From contig JARBJD010000694.1 in NCBI GenBank assembly GCA_033064195.1, positions 1 to 22,736 of the forward strand: DNA of 22,736 nt. The letters are read 5' to 3'. How positions within the stretch are numbered: position 1 is the first letter of the stretch; each line of letters opens with the position of its first letter. This document shows positions 16,036 to 22,736 of the stretch, in pieces. This DNA comes from Blattamonas nauphoetae. Lineage: Eukaryota; Preaxostyla; Oxymonadida. The notes below the pieces were generated by a model. The model searched no databases. It worked only from the letters and a program-made list of their open reading frames with translations, and was not told the origin of the DNA. The translations under genes and the position numbers were made by a program.

Positions 16036-17700
16036 ATGGCGATCATTTTGGAGATGAAGATGCTGGTAGGTGGATAGAAGCCGACAGAGGACGATCTTCT
16101 TCTTTCACTGCACTTGGCTTCCTTCTCTCCTGCATTTCCAGATCAGCTTTCGTGTCTTGTGTACTCCGGCGCTCTTGTGCTGTTCGTAATCCAAACCAAA
16201 GACCTTCCGTTCTCCTTCACCGGCACACATGGTGCCCGCCGATACCACCATTCTGGTGTCCAGCTGCCGAAGGACTGGATTGAGGACGCGGAAATGAGAA
16301 GTGCGATTTCCCGCATTCTCAAAGTGGGTTGTGAGGAGCGGATGCGTCTGTGCAAATTGGGTAAGTTATCTGCCGGCGGTAGGAGTGGCCAAGAAGAAAG
16401 GATGGAATCCGTCTGCAACGAGACATCAAAGATCAGCCATGACTTCGCCAAGATTGAACATGTCTGTTCGAATCACCAATTCTTTCATCTTCTACAGATT
16501 GAAGATCAATTGGGAGAAGATAGGGAAGAACCGCTTCATACTCCTCAGACATGCCCTGACCAAGCGACTTATGCTGACAGAAAGTCCCCACGCAACCGAC
16601 GACTTATTCAATCGCATTAATTTGTTTGAAATTGACAAAATGTGGTTCATCCTCGCACTTCTCGTTGAGACGTTCTCGTTTGACACCGTTGACTGTACCA
16701 GATGGAACATTGAACGCACTGTCGCAAAAACACTGAAACTAGTCGTCTCGACGGATACTCCCGCCACGTTGAAGCATTCTACTGATTCTGGTCGAGGAAA
16801 CCAACTCCGAATCTCAACCAACCATCTCATCGATTTCATTCTAACAGAATTAGGACAAGCTTGCACTGTACAGGTCGACTGATATGTCTTGAGCTTGATC
16901 GACCCTCTTAGGTCACATCTACTGCTATTCGTCGCTTTGTCGGACAAAACCGTCCAAAACAAGGCTGCCATCCGCTCACTCTCCTCGTGATTGCACTCAC
17001 TGCTGCTCCACCGTCACACCATCTCCGCATTTTGACGATCAACGTCGAATTCTTCTCAAATTGTGAGAAAACGGTTGAGTTCAATGCCCCATTCGTGAAG
17101 CGACTTCTCAGTGCCCTCCCGTCTGATGCACCCTCTGATTGTCTGCTGATCATCACACTGCCAAAGTTTCTGACCAGCCTAGCATCATTCTCTTCCCTTT
17201 GGAGCTCACTCTCTGCTTGTTTGTCCGACTCCACGTCACCGTCCAGAAACGCCCTGTCTCTTCTGACCACCATCGAAGCAGGTAAACCGGAGAAACACGT
17301 GTTAAATGTGCAATCTAAGGACGGGCCCACAATCACCCGCTCCTTCTGCAGAACCTGCACGAGCACGCACATTCCTTCCACTTCTCCGTGTTTGGCCGTC
17401 ATGCGGAAAGCTCAACCGGAGACTGATTTGAGGAAAGCAAGGCGCAGCAGATTGCGGAGAGGCTGCTGGAGATCGAGCAGCGGCATCCTCTCCACCCGCT
17501 CGCACAAGGCACTCACGCGACCACACAGTCAGATGGGACGACACTGGCACCTCATGTCGGCAGAAATGGAAAAGCCGATGCGTCCACTGGAGGAGAAACG
17601 AATGTGGTGCAGGTTTTGGATGTGTTGCATGTGCAGCGAATCGTCGTTCTGTATCCACTGATCTTCGTGCAACTGGAAGGAAAGAGGTACCTCACTCTTC
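16036..17700 (+). CDS. Host gene of unknown function with short introns
   Basis: An ATG at 16036 lies in a frame with MAIILEMKMLVGG. Coding-like text continues at 16142-16360 (QLSCLVYSGALVLFVIQTKD, EDAEMRSAISRILKVGC). It resumes at 16383-16873 (NRFILLRHALTKRLMLTES, FEIDKMWFILALLVETFSF) and 16912-17281 (HPLTLLVIALTAAPPSHHL, LLSALPSDAPSDCLLIITL). A last stretch lies near 17352-17700 (AQQIAERLLEIEQRHPLHP). The joins carry GT...AG boundaries: GTAAGT at 16361 with an AG at 16382, and GTCGAC at 16874 (or GTACAG at 16868) with TTAG at 16911. Both keep the frame. The last join (GTAAAC at 17282, TGCAG at 17351) does not fit cleanly, and one stop lies in the last stretch, so the 3' part may be decayed or differently spliced. 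The composition is helical with leucine-rich repeats of hydrophobics, perhaps ARM/HEAT-like. No family is recognised. Confidence 0.4.
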
Positions 17701-18380
17701 AGAAACGAGAAACAAGCTAATCAAACCATGGAGATGCTGCTCCCTTCTCTCGTGAGTGTCTGCTCGGTGCTGGCCCCACTACTCAAAACAGTCGACTGTT
17801 TCCCCTCGTCCGTCTCGTCTTGTCCTTCTGTGGATGTAAGAAATGTGTCAGGATTAGTCCTGACTCATTGGAAGATATATCACAAGCTCAGGCATTGCCG
17901 AAACTTATATGTATCTGTGTTTTCCGTTTCTTTTCTCAACCTGTGAAAAAATCATCATCACATCCTTTTCAATGATAATTCTGACGGGCGTGAGCAATGT
18001 GGGGATGACGTGATGTCTGGATGTATCATCACGAGGAGAAAAGAAATAGATCCACCCAAACATTCAAATTTGACATAGATCACAATGGCAATGATGATCG
18101 CTCGTCTCGCTATCTCACAAGTTTTCGAAAGAAAGGATACCTTTATATCGATTTAGAGGTCGGTTACCACCAGGAATTGTACCACGTTCCATTCGTCGCG
18201 GTCTAAGTATTCTTCTGACTTCCCTATTGTATCATTCAAAAGATGGCAGAAAGAAAGATGATACGAACAAGACGATCAAAATAGATGCTCCAGCGCAAAA
18301 CGTGATGAAACGAGTTTCTTTCCTCCACTTCCCGTCATCATTCATCGTTCACGACACTCCGAACGGTTCAGACACAAATC
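17701..18380. other. Spacer with two weak plus-strand ORFs
   Basis: An ATG at 17728 opens 72 codons (MEMLLPSLVSVCSVLAPLL) with a hydrophobic start, and one at 18021 opens 61 codons (MYHHEEKRNRSTQTF). Neither has a recognisable family. The first may be a further exon of the preceding host gene. Confidence 0.3.
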
Positions 18381-18584
18381 ATGGACTATATTAGGAAAAA
18401 CTCAGCTCAGATCGGAGTATCAGTGGTGATGGCAGTGTTCAGCTTCGTTACAAACGACATGGTTCAAGAATACTTCTTCGGAATCAAAACACTGCGTCCG
18501 TTCGAACCTGATTTCATGATAAAGAAAATGAAAGATCTGACTGAATCTACGTTGAGAGTACAGGAAGAAGCGCTGAGACAATAG
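18381..18584 (+). CDS. Short protein with one hydrophobic segment
   Basis: A true ATG opens 67 codons. Residues 11-27 (QIGVSVVMAVFSFVTND) are hydrophobic enough for a membrane segment. They are followed by an aromatic turn EYFFG and a charged helical tail with FMIKKMKDLTESTLRVQEE. This architecture fits a small single-pass membrane or mitochondrial-type import accessory protein, but I recognise no family. The frame is clean and the start context AATC-ATGG is acceptable. A chance ORF cannot be excluded. Confidence 0.4.
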   Translation: MDYIRKNSAQIGVSVVMAVFSFVTNDMVQEYFFGIKTLRPFEPDFMIKKMKDLTESTLRVQEEALRQ

Positions 18585-18749
18585 CAGGCTCAGACCCAGC
18601 CTCCTCCTTCGGCGCCACGGAGTTCGTAGAAAACACTCAACCGCTCCCGAACAATCGCTAATCAGAACTGATTTTGATGTATTTTTTCTGATTGCTTCAT
18701 GGCTTGTACGGTTTGTGGTTTTGTCCGGAAAGACCATACTTGCTGTGGA

Positions 18750-20095
18750 TCAGATCGATCTCGTACGTCGGTACAAGCGGGTACTGCTGGAAATCAGCAG
18801 GCTGTTGAGCAGACCAGACAGGGACATAGTGATGGGGAGCCTGTTGATAGCTGGCTGGGAGCTGCGCATGGCACGGTTCGTGGGAGAGCGAGGAGGTGGC
18901 GGATTTATGGTTCCTCCGAGCTTCAATGTGTGGTTATTTGGCGGCTCTCTTCCCCACCCGCGTACACACCCAGCACAACATCCACAGCAGCACAAGCAGA
19001 GTGCAACCACCACCGCGGCCAGCAAGACACAGCCTCTTCAATCGAACAGAAAATCGCCATTCGGGTCAGCGCACCGCCTTTGTTCGACCATTCAGAGCCG
19101 ACGTGGAACTGAAGAATAAAATCCCCATCCCCGCTTGTCGAGCTTGTGCACTTCACGAAGTCCGATTTCGAGACAGAATCTGCTGGTGTGTCGTCGTAAG
19201 AGAACAGCTCCTCCCATCTCCGCCGGCATAAACAAACCCTCCGCACTCCCCAGTCGACGTCTCTTCACTCGAAACGTCGCAGAAGTCCAGCTGGCTGTCT
19301 CCAGACACATAAATCAACCCTCCGCTTCCCTTCGGCGCCGAGGAGCCTTCGCAGTTCGTGAAGCTCACATTTAGCGAGACTTGCTCGTGCGGAAGGAACA
19401 GAAACCACCGTTCGGCCACAATTCAGATGCTGTCGTGTTCTTTGTTCGGCACGTCGCGACCAACACTTCGCCCTTCTCAGCGAAGGCCACGTTCTTTCAT
19501 ACAGCGACAGCTTCTGAGGCCTGCATCCCAAACACGCGATTTGCGTGAAGGTGGTGTTGAAGACATACACATTCACAATTTCGGGCCAGCCAGAAGCGGG
19601 TTCTGCGCGAGGAGGTGTATCCGATCAAACGACGAATGCAGCACAACAATCGAAAGGCTCGGGTCGTCGTCCAGGCGAACACATTGGATCAGCGAGGACG
19701 TGATGTTCATGTCGGCGAATGTCATGTTCGATACAATCAGGTGGCTCCCTGATCCTTGCAATATCGGAAATGCCACCTTACCAACATAATATCTGCAAGC
19801 TGTCACGTTCAAAGTCGAGTTCTCTTTCGCTGTTGCTAACTCGGAATTCTGAGACGGGTAAAAGTGAATCGAAATCAATGTCAGCGATGAGCCTTTTGGA
19901 TGAATTGCACTCACATCAAAATCTTGGAGATCGAGAGACACATTGTCCACACGGCCGATGCTGTCCGAATGGATGATGGCAAACACAACGAGAAGAAAAG
20001 TGCGAAGATTGCGGTGAGTTCGGAGGATGAGAGGGCGGAGGAAGGGGTGAGAAATGATGAAGAAAGAACTGTTAATATGGCTTCCATCTCATTTT
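18750..20095 (-). pseudogene. Host surface protein with C-terminal membrane anchor, degenerate
   Basis: On the minus strand, coding-like text runs from a hydrophobic signal-like start (FLLVVFAIIHSDS, about 20010-19970) through a long Ser/Thr/Asn-rich region. That region contains DSIGRVDNVSLDLQDFDVS, LIVSNMTFADMNITSSLIQ, VYVFNTTFTQIACLG, LNVSFTNCEGSSAPKGSGG and FVKCTSSTSGDGDFILQFH. The repeated V..N.TF..C and GG patterns are those of right-handed parallel beta-helix surface proteins common in metamonads. Near the end LAAVVVALCLCCCGCCAG is a cysteine-rich membrane segment (about 18970-19030), followed by a basic tail. The reading frame changes at least three times (near 19575, 19430-19480 and 19030), which is more than short introns easily explain, so it is probably a pseudogene. 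It would sit at the plasma membrane. N-glycosylation sequons are frequent. Confidence 0.5.
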
Positions 20096-20111
20096 GGTTC
20101 ATTTTCAGCAA

Positions 20112-20620
20112 TTCTTTATACGTTGGTCATGGATCAATTCAACCACAATTTAAAAGCCGTGATTAGGGCTCGTTCAACTATCACCTCTGTCACTCTGTAT
20201 AGCACCTTCATCTTCAATCTTTGTGTCCGAACTCACAACCCCACGAAGTTCACTCTGTTCGGCTGATCGATGACTATGTATAAAAGGACACCACTGCTTT
20301 GATACGGAGCTGTTGGGTAATGACGTATACAGTGTTTTGAAACAAGGCTGTTTCAAGTGATTCTCCCTTCAGCTGATATAATATGTGTGTCGTTTCGTTT
20401 TGATCAAAGTCTTGATATCTCTGATGATATTCCTCTGACTAACAATTCGGTTGTTGCAGATTGCTTCACAGCTGTTGGAGGCCACGTGCTTTTCGTGAGA
20501 ACTGAAAGTCATCCATTGTGATCTGAAGCTGAAGAATATTCGAATTCACGCATGTCTGCCGAAAGTCTAAGTGATTGACGATGGGAGTGCGGTGTTCGGT
20601 AATTTGAGCCAGATCGACGT
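20112..20620. other. Spacer, nothing recognised
   Basis: Only short frames without conserved patterns are seen on both strands. A 60-codon minus-strand frame at 20174-20356 has no family signature. Confidence 0.35.
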
Positions 20621-21019
20621 GTGAAGTGTCAAGTGTATCTCGGCGGACTTGATTCTAGGGCGGCCGCTGTTCCCAGACCAGCCAGAATACGACCAACTGT
20701 GTCGAAGGGCCAATGCAGCGAGGACGTACTGCGTGAACGACAATCCATCCCCAATCGTTCACCCATCACCTCTCAAAACGCTTCTCCCAATGTCTCGTCG
20801 CCCTATTCTGTTTCCACAGTGAGCGCTGATTACTTTCAAAATGACCCTCAATTGTCGATGCAACTTCCAAATGCGTCTCGTAAGGATATTCTCAATTCAA
20901 ACCCGCAAAACGACGTTGATCATTGGCTCAGCCACGTCACAACTTCCTGGTCTTCAGGATCATCCTCCGCTGGCGTTTTCGAAGTCTCAGGGCACGACCG
21001 TCAGCTCGTCGTTGATTGA
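20621..21019 (+). CDS. Ser-rich ORF, unknown
   Basis: A 132-codon frame, open from a GTG at 20621 with no clear ATG start, so it is probably part of a longer or spliced gene. It is rich in Ser, Pro, Asn and Arg (RQSIPNRSPITSQNASPNVS) and looks disordered. A second coding-like stretch in another frame follows at about 21030-21190 (ENSRPKVHKLNQSLCQNSS), perhaps a further exon. No domain was recognised. Low-complexity linker regions of regulatory proteins look like this. Confidence 0.3.
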   Translation: MKCQVYLGGLDSRAAAVPRPARIRPTVSKGQCSEDVLRERQSIPNRSPITSQNASPNVSSPYSVSTVSADYFQNDPQLSMQLPNASRKDILNSNPQNDVDHWLSHVTTSWSSGSSSAGVFEVSGHDRQLVVD

Positions 21020-21189
21020 GTCTCCCTTCAGGAGCCGCTGAAGACGGAGGAGAACAGCCGGCCGAAAGTGCACAAGCTGAATCAGTCGCTGTGTCAGAAC
21101 TCCTCGCTATCTTTTGCAACACGTCATTCTGGATTCTCATCACCTCACACAAAGTCGCAGCACACAAAGGAAATCAGGCTTGGTTGAGC

Positions 21190-22091
21190 AATCAACGCTC
21201 CCCTTCGTTTTAGTTGTCTGCCAGAGGAGCGAGGAATCAGATCAAATCCTTCGTCCCCTCACTCAACACGTCCACCTCTTCCCTTCGCTGGATTAAACAC
21301 AATCCAAGGTCGTTGTATACCTTCAGCCGACGCACATCAAGACCACCATGATCATTTCAGACCGGATCCACTCCATCGAACTCCCGCTCGAGAACTTCAA
21401 GTGGACTGTCGAATAGGCCACTACTAGCTGAAGAACAATGATTGAATGATCCAGTTAAATCGTTTTGGTTGTATTTATTGCCATCGGCTCCGAGATTTCT
21501 CAATTTTGTTTTCATTCTCTTCCTCTTATGGTCTTGCTGTCTCATTCTTTTCGGTTCTTGTTTTACATGCCACACAACGAATTAATTGGGTATCCAACTT
21601 TTAAAGACAAGAAAGTGGGTAGAAACACGATATTTCGAGTTAGTCAGACGAAGAAGGAGAAATATCGAATCAAGAAAGATAACGAAATGTGAACAATCAC
21701 TCAAGCACTTGCGCAAGCTGTTTCAATGCTGTTCAATCGATCAAAGGCCTTTTGTGTTGGTGTTTCCTTTCATTTTCGGTCTGTCAGAATATCGACTAGA
21801 TCTCCGTATTATCACTCCGAATAATTTCATAGCTGCGCGAAAGCTCGAAGAATTATGTCTAGTTCCAATAGTTCATCGGTGTCTCACCTCTATCGAGAAT
21901 AGTGGGAGATTTGTTGTGTTTGATTGTGAATTCTTGCATCAGTACAGGAGAAGATGAATGTGGTGGTGGGTGTACTTCAGTGATCAGCGCTGGATACTGT
22001 GACAGTTCAGTCGATTCGAAACTCCTGAGTTGCATCTGGCGTCCTTTGAAGTGTGATCGATCTTCGTTTGATAATCGGTGATATGGACGGA
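21190..22091. other. Mostly non-coding, weak ORFs only
   Basis: A 123-codon plus-strand frame at 21586-21957 starts at TTG and shows a basic start (KWVETRYFELVRRRRRNIE) and a mixed remainder. A 75-codon frame at 21465-21692 overlaps it. The two cannot both be genes and neither has a family signature. No RNA gene or long repeat was seen. Confidence 0.3.
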
Positions 22092-22736
22092 TCAACTGTA
22101 TTGTATATAAGTTGGAGCAATCAAAGAAGTCAAAAGACACAGTTGATGAGTCGTCGAGATGGTTGTTAATTGAGAATCAAGCGAGTCAGTTTGTTGGGTG
22201 ATGTGGTGTTTGATCAACTGGGAGTGCTCTTTCAACGTTTGCTGTGTTATTTCTTCCTGCTCGTCCACTCGATTATCAAGTTCGTCGAATCTGATCCCGT
22301 CAGAGTCTACTGTTGTCGCCAGCGATCGAAAGGAGAGACGAGGCCGATTGGACATCATCCTTCCCAACTTGCGTCACAATCTCGTCAAGGTGGTTGATTA
22401 GGAAGGACGTGTGGTTCAGTCTTTCTTCAAGATCCAATACATGGTCTTTAGGGTTTGATAGATCGTGCGCAAAAGTATCAGTTGAGTTGGATTGAGATTG
22501 TGGCTATTCTTGGAATAGGATAGGATCTGAGATGTGTGTCGAAAGGCGACGAGGTGTTTCATTCATATCTTTCCTCTGCTCTGGTTGAGAGGTTCTGCGC
22601 GTCTGTGGTGTTGGACCATTTGATGTCGGGCGAGAGATTGGTGAGGGCCATCAATTGGTGAGTTGGTCTTCCTGTCCAAACTGTCGATTTTCGAAAAGAG
22701 ATCTTGAATGATCGGATGAGGGGTTCATTGCGTTTC
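22092..22736 (-). CDS. Coiled-coil protein fragment, runs off the window
   Basis: Minus-strand text contains two coiled-coil-like stretches. One is HVLDLEERLNHTSFLINHL with DEIVTQVGKDDVQ (about 22370-22450). The other is RFDELDNRVDEQEEITQQT followed by LKEHSQLIKHHITQQTDSL (about 22170-22295). They lie in different frames, so an intron or a frame change separates them. A stop closes the second at 22092. The 5' end lies outside the window. The function is unknown; a structural or tethering role is typical for such proteins. The style resembles the coiled-coil element protein at 8695-9049 but no residue-level match was seen. Confidence 0.35.

Noticed and set aside
16143-17658. Long minus-strand ORFs opposite the host gene (up to 164 codons)
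   Set aside because: Their text is Ser/Arg-rich without domain pattern, and the plus strand carries the more protein-like reading with splice sites, so they are treated as shadows.
20655-20670. NotI-type site GCGGCCGC as a cloning artefact
   Set aside because: A single 8-base site in a GC-richer region is compatible with natural sequence and no vector sequence adjoins it.

Overview
The window looks like a piece of a protist nuclear genome carrying one large virus-like DNA element of the Polinton/Maverick family, flanked by host sequence. Introns in the right-hand host gene, a surface-type membrane protein with a cysteine-rich membrane segment, and use of all three normal stop codons fit a metamonad such as an oxymonad (Blattamonas-like). 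That host assignment is an inference from overall character, not from a marker gene.

Layout. Positions 1-1990 are AT-rich and without a convincing gene, but hold a cluster of three stem-loops (1470-1538) and the first unit of an unusual double-hairpin repeat. The Polinton occupies about 1996-15370. Left to right it holds a small gene with an internal duplication (2027-2515), a protein-primed type family B DNA polymerase (2526-6766), an unknown gene (6790-7509), a retroviral-type integrase (7506-8671), a coiled-coil gene (8695-9049), a packaging ATPase on the minus strand (9029-9877), two unknown genes (9936-10893), a third unknown gene (10923-11516), two paralogous small hydrophobic MAPG proteins (11552-11938 and 11974-12273) and two paralogous capsid proteins of double jelly-roll type (12303-14171 and 14213-15370). 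No terminal inverted repeats were found by eye, so the true ends are uncertain. The polymerase/integrase/ATPase half is broken, with about twenty or more breaks in all. The structural-gene half reads open. The element is treated as a fossil of moderate age, probably not able to move by itself.

Ten copies of a T-rich motif (T3-7, A, T4-6) sit just before gene starts; in five cases the distance to the ATG is exactly 6 bases. Several genes without their own motif begin in a four-base ATGA overlap with the gene in front. Together these suggest one promoter signal for the whole element and some bicistronic messages.

Right of the capsid genes comes a 19-bp minisatellite (15393-15600), a tRNA-like sequence followed by a T-run, then a less AT-rich host region: an intron-bearing gene of unknown function (16036-17700, +), a short membrane-protein ORF (18381-18584, +), a degenerate surface protein gene (18750-20095, -), an unknown ORF (20621-21019, +) and a coiled-coil gene fragment (22092-22736, -).

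The most interesting signals are the element-wide promoter motif with fixed spacing, and a family of about 40-bp double-hairpin repeats with covarying stems. The repeats occur in both orientations and lie inside two different element genes without closing the frame.
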